Origin: Actinomucor elegans
Taxonomy: Eukaryota; Mucoromycota; Mucoromycetes; Mucorales; Mucoraceae
DNA length: 64,000 bases
Direction of reading: 5' to 3'
Assembly: GCA_026027325.1 (NCBI GenBank)
Contig: JAMSLZ010000007.1
Span: 1,364,001-1,428,000, forward strand
Shown: piece after piece, positions 48,647 to 61,600 of the stretch
How the letters are laid out: every line of letters starts with the position of its first letter
Numbering within the stretch: the first letter of the stretch is position 1
Made by a program: the position numbers and the translations under genes
Notes under the pieces: model-generated
The model's database searches: none
Seen by the model: only the letters and a program-made list of their open reading frames with translations
Told to the model about the DNA's origin: nothing

Positions 48647-49058
48647 TTACAATCTAGGATTATTAAAGAAATAGCTATTATACATAAGTTTTTTTTTGTT
48701 ATTACAATCTAAGATTTTAAATGGCGCTCTCTTGTCCTCAGCTTTGTAAGGACAAGAGCAGGCGGAGGGACAGACGGAGAGACAGACGGAGAGACAGGGA
48801 CAGGAGCAAGCGTAGGGAAAGGAGAAGGAGGGAGAGAGCAAGCACGGATAGGAGGAGGAAATAAGTTGAAATCACTATCAACTCACGGCGGCAGTCTAGT
48901 GATTTCAACTTGGCAAGGGCCTGGGCAGGAGGAGGAGGAGAAACCAAGACAAAATCATCGTCAAACTCCTCTTCCTGAGTAGGAGTGACTATTTGCTTGT
49001 CAGTATCTGGGTTGAGACTTGCTACGGAAACGAAGAGCTTGTAAATATAGCCAAACAT
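48647..49058 (-). CDS. hypothetical small acidic/proline protein
   Basis: Two-exon model, 49058-48887 and 48741-48647, gives 88 residues in phase. The N-terminal half (MFGYIYKLFVSVASL; EEEFDDDFVLVSPPPPAQAL) looks coding. A GTGAGT donor follows CGCC at 48886. The acceptor at AAAG (48742) skips a CT-rich, CTGTCTCTC-type repeat and leads into EDKRAPFKILDCNNKKK. Without splicing the frame would run into a Leu/Ser-only tail encoded by the repeat, which is less likely. The donor lies in the loop of a perfect 15-bp inverted repeat. No family was recognised. Confidence 0.5.
48760..48840. repeat. short tandem repeat (GAGACAGACGGA-type)
   Basis: Purine-rich imperfect tandem units of GGACAGACGGAGAGACAG and close variants, inside the proposed 145-nt intron of the small hypothetical gene. 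On the minus strand this is a pyrimidine-rich tract ahead of the acceptor. Confidence 0.75.
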
Positions 49059-49451
49059 ATTGTTATTAAGAAGCGAAGTAAAGAAAGAGAAAATAAACCA
49101 GAGAGTAACGCCTACTTATATACACAAAAAAGAGGACTCTTGTATTATCTAATTGTTTCTATCGTTTCCTTCGCTTTTCAACAGAATTTGGCATATAAAA
49201 GACAGCATTACTTCATTAATACGCCAGTTAATATTTACATTTCTCTTTGATTGACAAATGTGGCAAGCCTAGTAAAACAAAACGACAACAAAAAAAATTT
49301 TTTTTTCTCGCACGCCCAACTCTGGAAGTTGTCCGCAGTTAAAAAAAAAGAAAAAAAAATACTATAAAACATATTCATTGGGATAGTTAATTTGCATCCT
49401 GAGTCCTAACAAGCATCTATCGTTTTATATAACCTTGTATTGTCGTGAAAT

Positions 49452-49494
<43 letters not shown>

Positions 49495-52340
49495 GTTGTA
49501 CATGATAAAAATTATTCTATCACCTTCCTGCAATATTGAAGCTTTTGAGAAAAAAGTTATTACTTAATTAGACACTGCAGATATGTTTACAGAAACCTCT
49601 CGTGCTTATTTTTCTGCTGTTGCAGTAGAGTAATATTAGTATTTGTTTGATAAAAATCAGTTATCCTTTAAGAAGCCACCTGAAGACATTTGCATTTGAA
49701 TGTCTGCCTGAGGAGAATCGTCACGATGCGAGCCTTTATACATTTGATAAAGTAGTCTTTCATGCAAAAAAAAAAAAAAAAGAGTTAGGCCGTTTGACAA
49801 GTTACACACAGCATTTTCTTTGACAGTAAAACATTTGTATTACATTCAGACAAAAGAAAAAAAAAAAAAAAAAAAAGTAAACTCGTTTATCGGCAACAGC
49901 CGTTTGCCGTTAAATAAATGCCTAGATGCTCATTTAGTTCATTCAAACCTTGTATTCTTTCAAGATTCGTTGTGTGTGCATATAAATCTTAAAAACTACA
50001 CAGGGCCCGTGCATATGAAATAAACCACTACCATTTATGAATGGAATTTGACAGTAACGATGATCTGTGACAACTATTTTGATAAAAGATATCTTTTTTT
50101 TTTGTAGGGATATCTTCTGTAAAGAAAACCTATAGTCATTCATCAAAGATTATATCTCGCTATTACTATCGCTTTAATGAATGTTCTGGACTAGTTTCCG
50201 CTTTATTTTTCTGTCATCTGCCTTAGCTAAACATCATTTAATAAACACAAGGTTTCATCAATCGACATAGTTAGCTTCTACACATGACCCACATACAGGT
50301 TGTCACCCTATTTATGTGTAATTACTATACTGTCGGTATAAAACATTAAAGACAAAGGCTACAAAAGACTGTTTTGATGGATTTGGCATTGATATTTAAC
50401 CATCTTGTTGGCATTGATATTTAACCATCTTGTTGGCATAAAACACAAGGAAGGTACAATGAAACAATCAAGATGTTGAACAAAGAAGCCAAAAAGAAAT
50501 ACTTTAGAAAGGACAAGGTATAGGCAGTGGATGATGAAGATGTCTAGTGTAATTTTCGAGTGAAATTGGCTATATGCATAAGAAATGAGTAAGTACTGTA
50601 ATATGTATCGTATTCCCCTCTATAGTATCATACGCGTTCGCCTCTGTCTATAAGCACTTTTAAACGTTAAATATGAGAGCAAAAAAAATACTGGTATAAT
50701 AAGATTATAATCGAGGTGAATGAAAATGGTTCTACATACGATACCTAGACTCTGGATTAGCCTCTGTAGCACAAGACTTGAGCTTATGTAAAACAAAAAT
50801 TCATGCTTACAAGGTAATAAGCAAACAGCATAAAAAACAAAGTAATCATATGAAGAAGCCTTTCCTTTGAGCCTTTCTGGTAAGAATCCATTTTGAGTCG
50901 CACAGCCTTCAAGAGAAGCTATGACGCACTATAGAGTACAGCTAAGCTTGTAGCGCGCCTTATAGATGTACATTTAAAGATAATATAATATTTCGCAAAG
51001 AACCAGTTACGGTTATTAGTGCATAAAAGTTAAGCATTTCAATGTTGTATTTTTTTTTGCATCTTTTCTCTACAAAACTCTCTATTTCATAACAAGTAAA
51101 TACTGACGGATATCTCTCTCTAAAGTGCACAGGACTGCTTAGGCGCATCTCAAACATTGCACTCAAGGCCCCTTAATCTGGCGAACGCACTTGTACCTAT
51201 AAGCAAAAATCTATTTTTTTAAATTCAGAGCACTCTCTAAACCATCATCCTTGAATCTCATTAACAAAACATAACTTGACCAATAGTAAGTCCAGGGCTA
51301 AAAGTACCTTCTCCATTCCAAAGGATGAGGTTTGCTATATTAAAATTTCAATTTATATAAAGGCGTTCCAAGCACTAAGTGTTTATTAAGTACTGCCCAA
51401 TATACCTTATGTGATATACCATCTCAAATACAAAATAAAGTTATATATCCTTCTACACATCTAAATGTTTGACTTCTCTACTTGTGCTTCTTTATCTACT
51501 CTCTTTATTAATGAAACTTGACTTCCTTATCCATTCATTACATCCTTATAAAACAAACTCATATGCCTGTAGATATTTACGTTTGATAGTTTTTGTAATA
51601 TGATCTACATATAATCCTGCTAATTACTTGTATCTTAAATGACCTACAGTATTAGCTAGGCCGTCCTGACATTTAATCATGCAGTACCTAGTATATCTCA
51701 AGCTACGTAAGAAAGAACTCTTGGTATTTCTTTTTAACTTTACAATAAAATACAGCCCTATGTTCTGCGTGACCTTATTCCTATTGTTTCTTTATTATTA
51801 CTTTGGAAATCCAAATCTCTCTGGAGGATTTGCGCGCGTTCTTTCTTTCAAACAGTGCTTATTCAGGGCCACAGGAGAAGTTTGCATGTAGTGTAAATAA
51901 CTTTAGTAAATTGAATGTACTTTATAATAATGTCAGTGGCTTCATATACATAAAATTTCTCGTTGAAACTGTTACATTCATGGGGATGAAGATAAACCAA
52001 GCTGCTGGTACATGCCACATCTTTGCTGTTCTTGGTTCGGATTTTGGCGAAAGGCCATGTAATTTATAAAGGACTTGAACAAGAAATAACAAACTAAATT
52101 AAAGCTGTCAAATAAAACATGTTTATTTTAATGGGAGCAACATCAGTAGCTTAAGCTTCAAATTTGAAAAATACATAGAGGACAGATAACTGCATTGTTT
52201 TTTTTTTCCTTGAACTTGCGCAACTGAACCTCTTGTTTTGCATGTTTATTTTTCATTCTGTACACGGCTGTAAAATAGCTTAAACACTGGTTCAAGGTCC
52301 AAGTATCCATCAAAAAACGAACGAAAATGCTTAATTCAAC
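49059..52340. other. long gene-poor region
   Basis: About 3.3 kb without a convincing gene. It contains an A run of about 40 at 49453-49491, A runs near 49766 and 49857, and a perfect 25-nt tandem duplication at 50383-50432. Small frames near 51679-52069 are not recognisable. Confidence 0.45.
50383..50439. repeat. 25-nt perfect tandem duplication
   Basis: The unit TTGGCATTGATATTTAACCA plus TCTTG occurs twice back to back (50383-50407, 50408-50432) and restarts for 7 nt. No mismatch between copies, so it is recent. Confidence 0.9.
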
Positions 52341-52363
52341 CCATCCGATATTTCTCTTACTGA

Positions 52364-52720
52364 TTAAATGATCCTGTTACTCGGATTATCAACTGCGTTA
52401 AGACAGTCTCTCTTAATTATAGTCTCAATTGTTGACCAAAGCAATTTAATAAAATTTAAGAATGGTGAGTAAGGAGGCAAACACATAGCCTTATATCCAT
52501 GACTCTCGATGAGCTCTTGAACTTTGGAAACTTTGTGCATTGCTGCAGAATTCATCACAAGATAGTGACATTGTATTCCATGAGAATCCAATATACGCAT
52601 GTCACTACCAGTAAACTTCAAAAAATGCTCATCACATACTTCGGCTCTTGCATGTACTTCTGTAGCATCTAAAGTCTCACCACTCGCCCCTTTTCTCTTC
52701 TTACATACACATAATACTAT
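52364..52720 (-). pseudogene. Tc1/mariner-type DDE transposase relic
   Basis: The minus-strand frame reads EVHARAEVCDEHFLKFTGSD, then GIQCHYLVMNSAAMHKVSKV, HGYKAMCLPPYSPFLNFIKL and LWSTIETIIKRD. The LPPYSPxLN segment and the preceding VMDNAxxH-like segment are family hallmarks. The expected catalytic Asp is replaced (VMNS instead of VMDN), and the third acidic position after LN is altered (FIK for PIE), so the enzyme is dead. Only the C-terminal half remains. It ends about 220 nt before the start of the HTD2-like gene. Confidence 0.75.
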
Positions 52721-52943
52721 GCGAAATAACTCTATATCTCACGAGATTGATGATTGGCACACCGTTTGCATACAAAGAGTAAAGCCAAAAAGTACCATAC
52801 CAAACAAAAATAAGCATTATCCAAAGAGCATGTACCTGTCAAATCACATATTGATGGACGGAGTTTGTTTGTCTGAAATATTACCAAAACCAGAACAAAA
52901 GGGGAAAATCTGTCTTTTTCTCCCCTCTCTTTGAACCATCATA

Positions 52944-54031
52944 ATGCTGGCCCTAAGAAATTCGCTCTTAAAAAGAACAAATGTATACCTTGTTAGTGGT
53001 AGCATAACCCTCTCTAAACAAAAACAAAAAAAAATCTCGCATAAGTTTTCGCCTCGCTGTCTATTCTATTCCACTACTTCCATTATTGACGATTGGAGAA
53101 TAACGACTAAACAGAATGATCCCATTATCACGCATGATACCATCACATCCTCTCAATTCAACTTGTTAGCCAACACATTAGATACAGATATTGTGCAGCC
53201 TGTACCTAATGCTACCCCCATTCCACCTTGTTGGCACCATGTTTATTTCCCACCACGCACACGCGAGCAAGATCTTGCATCTGACGGCTATGAAACCGAT
53301 TACTTCCCTCCACCACCTTATTCACAGCGCATGTGGGTAGGGGCATCTATGCATTGGAATCAGCATAACACGTTGGCCGTGGGAGACGAGGCAACTATGA
53401 CTACTTCACTTGACGATGTGCAAGAAAAGCATGGTAGAATGGGTCTATCTGCCATGGTTTGGATCAACAAAGATATTACCAATGAAAAGGGATTTTCTAT
53501 GCAAGAAAAACGATGCTTGGTATATCATCCTTCACAACCTCATCACCAAGAAGCAGTTGCAAGTCGAGGCATTCAAGGTATATATATACATAAAAATAAA
53601 ATAAAAATGAAGCACTGCAATGCGGCACAACGGGACGTTAACACACTGTATATATAGTTAAAAAGAATCCCGCTTTTCATACGACTATCACTCCCAGTTC
53701 GATTCTACTATTTAGATATTCAGCATTGACATTCAACTCACACAAGATTCATTTTGATCATATGTATGCAACACAACAAGAAAACCACCCAGCTTGTTTG
53801 GTGCATGGTCCTCTCAGTGGCACTTGGATGATGGAATTGCTAAGGAAGCAAACAGCTGACTTTATCACAGACTTTGAATACAAGTGTTTAATGCCTTTAT
53901 ATGTAAATCAACCATTGACAGTAGCTGGAAGACCTACTGCAAATGATCCTCAGCGGTATGAGTTGTGGATTACCAATCATCAAGGTTATTTAGCTGTCAA
54001 AGGATCAGCGACTACTGTTAAATGTCAGTAA
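52944..54031 (+). CDS. HTD2: mitochondrial 3-hydroxyacyl-thioester dehydratase (HTD2-like)
   Basis: Exons 52944-53577 and 53658-54031 encode 335 residues. The N-terminus is basic and Ser-rich (MLALRNSLLKRTNVYLVSGS up to a CLFYSTTS cleavage-like site), a likely mitochondrial presequence. The first hot-dog half contains WHHVYFPPRTREQDLASDGY and MWVGASMHWN. The second, after the splice, has FRYSALTFNSHKIHFDHMYA and CLVHGPLSGTWM, the active-site hydratase motif of HTD2. In fungi this enzyme dehydrates 3-hydroxyacyl-ACP in mitochondrial fatty acid synthesis, which supplies lipoate. Mesaconyl-CoA hydratase-like enzymes share the fold, so the substrate is inferred. A dead transposase lies just upstream. 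Confidence 0.88.
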
Positions 54032-54705
54032 AATAAAAAAGTTCATTTCCTCCCAAAAAAAAAAACCGGATTCATTATCAGTTCAAGGATATCTTTATGA
54101 TGTGTAGCCGATAAAAACATAGAAATTCGACATAACAGTTAGGGATATATTGATTAGAAACATAGAAGTCCGAAGCATAATAGTAATTCTATAAAAGTTC
54201 AAGACGTAATTCATAGTAGACTAGAATAGAGTAGCTGAAGGGATATGACAAACATGTGTATAATAGACAAAAGCAAAACTACTGTTTTATATAATAGCCA
54301 ATGCTAATATAGTAGCAATCAAAAGCATGATGGCAACCGCCAGTATGGTAATGAAGAGCAGATCAAGCATTAATACAACGACGAAAAGCACGGATACTCG
54401 CTGATATAACGCTTGGTGATATAAAAACCAGTAGCATAATAGTTAATGTCACATCAGCCAGTGGCAAGATCAGCTAAAGATACAACAATCAAGACCACAG
54501 CAAACAGAAACATGATATGACTGCCAATTAATTGAAAGATAAGAAGACTAATATAACTCAAGAAGGTTTGTCTGTTGCTTACAATCAAACGATTAAATAG
54601 ATATTGTTGCTAATGTGTATGAAAATGGCTATATCTCATTCTTTCCATAAAAAAAAACTATATGCGCTATTTGATTGTGTGATTCAAATAAGCGCTTATT
54701 TATTT
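54032..54705. other. intergenic, purine-rich quasi-repetitive
   Basis: Between the converging HTD2-like and bZIP genes. The + strand is A/G-rich, with recurring words such as CATAATAG and AGTAGCA, without a clean repeat period. No gene was recognised. Confidence 0.4.
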
Positions 54706-55514
54706 TTAAAGAGATTTCATTAAATTGATTATACTTTCTATAAAGACAAAAAAGTATTAGTATCCAACAACTACTACTGTGAATAGCTAATATCTTACCT
54801 AATGTAGGTGATTGTAATCTTGGTCTTGATTCTGGTGGTTCACGCATCAACATATTGTAAAAGTACTTGCTACTTGAACTATTCTCTTTTGACATTGGCT
54901 GTAAACTAGGCATATCTTTCACAATTTGATCTAGCACTTCGTTATCATACTGCTTTGATTGCTGTTGCTGTTGTGACTGAGGACCCGCTTCTACATCTGA
55001 TAATCCTTTGATTCTTCTCCATTTGTTGGTTTTTTTGATATCATAATCAATAGTTAAATACCAGAACTCACTAAAGAAATCAGCAGGCAGTTCCCAACTT
55101 TCGCTTTTAGTAGGATCGCCACCATGATAAACCGCTTCATTCAAAAGCATCGTGAAACAACGATCATAATCCATTTGATCTCTAAATATAATCATTCTAT
55201 CTCGCATATGAGGTGTAGGTACTAGATCGATACGAGGATCATGAGGAATAGCTAGTTGTAATATCGTGGGTTTCAAATGATCATCATCTTCCGAGTTGCC
55301 TGGCTGCTGTTGATGTGATAAAACACCTAGTTTAAGACGGATCTGCTGAATAGCATCCATACTGGATGAGATGGATGGATGCTCATGTTCTTGCTTTAGC
55401 GAAGAAGGTGGGGATAACGAACGATATTCTTCATCATCTCCTTCTGTTGTTGTTTGATGATCCCCTTCCTCATAATCTTCATGATACTCGGGTGAAGGTG
55501 AATGCTGCTGCTGG

Positions 55515-55560
<46 letters not shown>

Positions 55561-56383
55561 GCTGATGTTGATGTTGCAGTGCTTCTTCTTCTGCAGATCT
55601 CTGTACAAATTGATAGGTTCTATTCAAATCCGAGTTGTTTCTGGTATAGGAATTGACATAGGCTTCAATGGCATGTGGTGCCGTCCTCGCCATATCTATC
55701 AAGGCTTCCTCTGAAAGATACGGTGAATGCGTAGGGATATTGATATTATGATGCATACATACAAACTGTAACGTCAAAACCACGCCTTTCAAGTACCAAC
55801 TTTCTGCCTTGTAAGATTCTAGATGCGATTTCACTGCGTTAAGCTCTCGAGTGACATGGTTACGTTGATCACGAAGATTACGGATTGTTGTTTCGAGGTC
55901 TTTGAGGTGACGTTCTTTGCGTTCGCGAAAGGCACGTTGAGCTGCTCGGTTTTGCGCTTTACGCAAGGCGGGAGAAGCTGGGTTAGGCTTTCGTCCGGGC
56001 TTCTTGCGTTGACGGGCAGGCTCTTCGTATGGTGGCAGCATGTTGGGAGGCTGCAGAGGATAGTTGGGTAACTGCTGGTGATTGAATAGAGGGGTTGTAT
56101 TGTAAGAAGAGGGTGAAGAGGTAGGGTTGGACACATAAAGCGTAGGGTTCGAGTACATTTCTGATGTTTGAGGTAAGGGATTTCCGGGTATATTGCTTAA
56201 CCAAATGCTATCATTCATAGGTTGCGATGGTAAATGGGCGAGATTGCTCTGCTGTTGTTGCTGCTGCTGTTGTTGTTGCTGTTGTAACAGTAATTGCTGC
56301 TGTTCTCGTTGACGTTTTAACAGCTGTTCTTGTTGCTGCTGTTGTTGCATATACGTGTCTATGTTTGATAAATAAGAGTCCAT
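54706..56383 (-). CDS. bZIP transcription factor, Yap/AP-1 type
   Basis: Exons 56383-54799 and 54737-54706 encode 538 residues. The bZIP domain is near residues 125-190: a basic hinge (QRKKPGRKPNPASPALRKAQ) leads into NRAAQRAFRERKERHLKDLE, the NxxAQxxFR signature of fungal Yap1/Pap1-like factors, followed by leucine-zipper heptads. Three polyglutamine runs (residues 13-45, 270-292 and near 460) surround it; the longest is encoded by a near-pure CAA tract at 55517-55561. A C-terminal domain with PHDPRIDLVPTPHMRDRMI follows. Splicing the final 61-nt intron, with its TACTAATAC branch site, gives the end LESIINLMKSL. The factor is probably nuclear; Yap-type roles in stress response are inferred only. 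No Cys-rich redox domain like Yap1 is evident. Confidence 0.88.
55500..55580 (-). repeat. trinucleotide (CAA/CAG) repeat in the bZIP gene
   Basis: About 15 consecutive GTT triplets on the plus strand (55517-55561) encode Gln on the minus strand, flanked by Gln/His codons. Purity of the tract suggests that its length may vary between strains. Confidence 0.9.
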
Positions 56384-58681
56384 ATTACTACTTGTAAGTA
56401 AATGAAAAGAAAAGAGTTTCCCTCTCTGGGGTTCATTTAGCCGAAATTAAAAATGGCTCGAGGTCAGTGATGAACTTGATTGGACCTTACACTCAGTCTC
56501 GATTAAAGCACATATTTGACGCTATTTTCCTAAAAAATCCTTTTCACGTGTAGACCAACTGTCAAATCAAAAAACTTACTACTAATGTTGAGAGTAATAA
56601 ACTATTTCAATAAGTATACCTCGTAAACTAACTGATATACTATGTCTAATGTCGAGTGATTTGAAATAAAATGATAGGAAAACTAGTTATTTAAGAAAAC
56701 AGAAACGTGCCTGCAGTTACTATTTCCCGGTTTTTTTGATATATCTCAGCTTCTAGAACACGATCAAACCCGTTAAGATGCATACCAAGGGTCCTTTTAT
56801 TACGTGATATCCAATCATGCCATTTTATCTTTATTGGATGCACCCTAAGTAGTCCGAGAACGAACTTTCTAGATGCTTTTTCTGTAAATCATATCATTTC
56901 TAATAGCATACCAAACCTCATCTATGGCCTGATTTCTCTGCTTGTTCTTGAAAATACAGAATCAACAGTAATAAGTTCTACTTTTTACCATTGTTGTTTA
57001 CACCGCTCTGTTTTATATATAGCTGAGTCTTAATTGAATGCATTATATAGCAGGGTCTGAACAAGAAACAATGTTACTACTATGCATGTTGATAAAAGGC
57101 TTCCTGTTTGGCCTGCTTTGTTATATGTAAGAAACGTGCAGCATATCTCTTGGCATCCATTAAACGAAATGTATGACCGAGTTTGATAAGAAATCTTGTC
57201 TGAGATAGTATTTTCACCAGGGTGTTGCACAATATTTCGATTCAATGCGCTTTTTTTTGCATGTGATATCTATACGAAACCCTTGCGGGATTTTTTGTTA
57301 TTTATAATAGAATTTTTCTTCGGTAAAGCTAATTGATTTAACGCGTCGGTGCGCTCTCTTGGTTTAGTGATAGATTTTAATTGCTCCAAGTCAATTATTA
57401 TTCTTATTTATTAGGTAATAAGGATAAGAAAGCATTTTTATCATTTTAACAAACCCCAAGCTGTTGATGACTCGACAGAGGAGAGAACAACTGTTTGATT
57501 AATAAGGAGGTATTATTTTATATTGTAAGCAAAAATATTCGACACTACAAAGGTTTTCGAGTACATCCTAACTCATTCTTAGCAAGGATGTTTATCAGAT
57601 ACAAGATCTGACTGAGATCAATTGAGAGATCTAAAATTGAATGGACATTGTCATATGAAAACTATATATAATTCGCGGTTATAAAATTGATATTAACTGT
57701 ACTGCTTTTTTTAAAAAAAAAAAACGGTTCTAATAGATGCAACAACCCAATCGAAACTTGAACTGCTCATTAGATTCAACATTTGATTGGGATCTGATGA
57801 AAGATCTATTGATTATTAGTGATAGTTTTGTGTGCCTCAAGTGATAATAATAATAAAAAGAGATATCTAATAGGAGCTGAGTCACGTGGAATATAATGTT
57901 GTATTTTATTATATCAGTTAAAAAGAACGATCAATAATTCTCTATTTTACAACCTGTAATATATTGCATACTACATGGTTGAATGTCAGAATGGCCTATC
58001 CACCACCGTACCTACAGTCGAAGTATCACGTAAATAAAACTGTATGTAAATTATACTTCGAAAACTGTCAGTTAGACCTAGTTTATATTCTGAAACGCAT
58101 GTAGAATTTACTGATGACTATTGATATACAGCATGCTCGCAGCTTTTCAGTTAAATAATGATTCCGGTCGGTATAGGAAATTATCCTAAGCATGTATTAG
58201 TAGTTAGATGCGACATTAAATCTTTATCGAACGAGAGATCTAATAATCATTGGAACCAGTTTAATTGTAATTAGTTGGTCATGCTTTTTAACGTTCGCTC
58301 AGCCACTGTTACCTTCTCAGAGCCCTTTGGGGATGTTGCTATGAACCTTTTATTTTTGGAGAAAGCGTAAACCATCGTGTCATTAGTATAAATTGGTTCT
58401 ATCCCCAAACACTTCATAATAAAATAATACGCTTGCTTTGTGTGTAACACTCGTTTGATGGGTGCATCTGATATAAACAACTTCTTCTAAATCGAAGGTT
58501 ATTTTGTCTAAGCCTGTTTTTGTGACCTATCTTCTGGCTTAGCCCTCCATTGGTCGCAAACATGAAAGCTTCTCAAGCAGATTATTTGGATTCTATAAAA
58601 TAAATAATATTATTCATCGTATACTATGTATTTTTCTTTTCTATTAGACCGATTACCTTTCAATTTAATATCAGTTGCGAG
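56384..58681. other. gene-poor region with several dispersed repeat copies
   Basis: No convincing gene in about 2.3 kb. Copies of the dispersed repeat are seen at about 57590-57640, 57725-57830 and 58200-58255, each with an AGAGATCT- or AAAGATCT-like core. The small minus-strand frame at 58271-58480 is not recognisable. Confidence 0.5.
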
Positions 58682-61600
58682 ATGACACAACTACTTTTGG
58701 AAACATGTGTTCTTTTTTTCTTGATCCCGTCAATCGTGCTAGCTTATTACGGTGACCCGAACAATCCAGTGGAAGTACCGGTCAGGATAAGCGCCGGAAG
58801 TGCTGCTATTGGAAACAAGATTTATCTGTTTGGAGGAAATCTCTTTTTCGATATTCCACGGCCAGGTCATGAAGATGATGTGTTGATTTTAACCTCCACA
58901 CCAAATGGAACGTTGATGACTGATACCGTAACACCTCAAGGATTACGCATATGTTCCCCTTGCGCAGGCTACGCTTTACCTGATGACAATACAATTGTAG
59001 CTATCAACGCTGAATACCAATTATACAATATTTCTAGTTCAAATAGAACTGTGCTTCCTGCAGGATTAGGTTTTTATGATACTAAAAGAAACACCTGGAC
59101 TTATCCATCACTTTCGAATATAACACTTCGATCTCTTCCTACTACCAGGACATCATTTACCACTGCAATTTCACCTCAATCTGATGCTATCTACCTGATT
59201 GGTGGTATGGAGTATTACAGTGAAAATGGTGAAATACTACCACCACAACCAGCTATTGACATCTACAGATTCGATATCAAAAATACATCTTCTGTTATTA
59301 ATTTGACTTCAATGAATCCAAATCTGATCATATCAAATATAGGAGGATCCGCCCAAATGCTACCGTAAGTCTTGTCAAACTTGATTATACTAGTTAGAGA
59401 ACTCTCAGCTAATTACTCTTCACTCTTTGCCAAGCAATGGAGTTATAGTTGTTGCCTTTGGTTTTGACGAAATGAACGGCAAATTATATCCAACAAATCA
59501 AGTGATTCTATTCGACACTACTACCAATAGGATTTACAATCAGAGCGTAGCAGGCTCGTCACCAGAAACCAGAGTTTCTGCCTCAAGCACTTTAGGTAAA
59601 CTATTCACAAGTATCCATAAAATATAAAAACTATTCACGAATCTATACTTATTTACCAAGGTCCTGACAAAAGTACCATCTATTACTACGGAGGTAAGTT
59701 CTTATAATTAGACAATTGCTGGAAGTAGGCTTTTGCTCAATATTTTAAATTAGGCGGTTCTGACGAGAAAGATATCTTCACTGCGTATGAAGGAAATACT
59801 GTTCCTGGAATGGCTATCCTTGATACAAAGTCATGGTCTTGGATAAGCGTACCAATTATTGGGCGCGAACCTCCGCCTTGCGCTCATGGCACTATGACTC
59901 TGCTTCAAGCATCGAAACTTGTCATTGCTGGAGGTACTAGTTCCAATATAGTTTGAATATTTTGAAACCTGATTTAAACAATAGGCAAAATTGGGCCATT
60001 TTATACATCCGAAATTGGAATTCTCACAAACTTACCTACTTCTAATAGTTCTACATGGTCAAGCTACTTACAATGGTTCACCAACAATCCAGAAATCGAT
60101 AATGCCTATCTCAAAGCTTTAAATCCAGGTCTCAGTAGTGGAGTGGTTGCTGGAATTATAATTACATGCACTATGGTAATTTTGATCCTAACACTAATTC
60201 TTTCGTGGATATATATTCCCGCAACGAAAAAATTAGTGAAGTACATACAATCAAATATTATTTCGAGTCCACGGTAATATCCACTATACTCTGAATATTG
60301 AGTATTTTAGCTCCAATAATATCCTCAATTATATTCTTTCACAATAGATCTGGTGAGCCTTTGTGGGCGGAAGCAACAAGGTCCCTCGTTCGCTTTGTAC
60401 TATTTCTTGTATTTCTAGCATTTATTGTTAATGCTATATACAAATCCATCGATAGTCCTATTTCAATCCAGCAGAAAAGAATACCTACAGACAGAGTACT
60501 TGCTCCAGGTAGATTGCATGCTTAAATGGCACTCATCATCACTAACAGCTATTATATACTTATCTAGATATTCGTTTTTGCTTTGATGGATTTGATAGTA
60601 CTATACCTGAAGATTTATTCATTTTATGTCGATTTCGCAATGGTACAGATTGTTCTCAGTATATAATCCCATTGGATATGAGCTTACACAGTCCTGGCCT
60701 CCCTGTTTCACTTGGTTCAGGTTACTGTTTCCTGTTTTTACCAGGCCTTTCTTTTCATATCATAGATGACAAACTGGGCTATATGGAATCTACAGGCACT
60801 AAAATCATGTTCTCATTCTTTGCTCCCCCTACACTCAATACTTCAGATGCAGTGATACATGCTAATATCTATGCTCCCGAGTACGATCCCAACACAGTTG
60901 TTTATAAGCTCCTAAACGAAACCAGTAGACTCGATCCAGCTGATTTACGAAAATGGACTCTTGAAGATAAATCATCCGACGTGGTGGGCAACTCCTTTGT
61001 ATTGAGACAAGGAGTATATTTAACCGCCTCATTTTCCCTTATCAGAAAAGAAACTTTAAGGCTCAACGATAGATGGAATCACGTAGGATTCTCTTCAACC
61101 TATGATGAAAAACTGATAATCACTAGCCAATACAGAGACGCTCCACCAAATGCTAATAGAGTTTCATGGGGATATCCAATTGCAGAACTTACTATTCAAC
61201 CAGATTCTTTCACGATCAATATAGACAGAGAGCAAAAGGTCTTTACACTACTCAATGCTGTTGCACAGGTTGGTGGCTTGCTAGGTCTTTTTGTTGCCGT
61301 GCAAACACTCCTCTTTGGATTCCGACCTCAATCTCCTTGGGGTATTATCCACCGTTGGTCATTTGGTCGTTTACGAATGAAGCTTGCGAATCAATTAACA
61401 AGTTATTTCGATCAAAAAAGGACTCCAATCCCTTTTGCCAGCTCTATCAGTACAGTATCCAGAAACAATAACTCATACGTACCACTCAATATGTGTGTAT
61501 CATCCGCAACAGACGAAGCAGTGGACACATCACCAGTAGTTGAAAACACACGTATACCAAAGGCAGATGAAGAATCAAATATATCTTCCACAGTTAAGCA

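Noticed and set aside
50383..50439. CRISPR-like direct repeat
   Set aside because: Only two abutting copies without spacers in a eukaryotic genome; a simple tandem duplication.
55366..55714. Plus-strand frames with poly-Val or poly-Leu opposite the bZIP gene
   Set aside because: They are antisense and off-frame readings of the CAA repeat.
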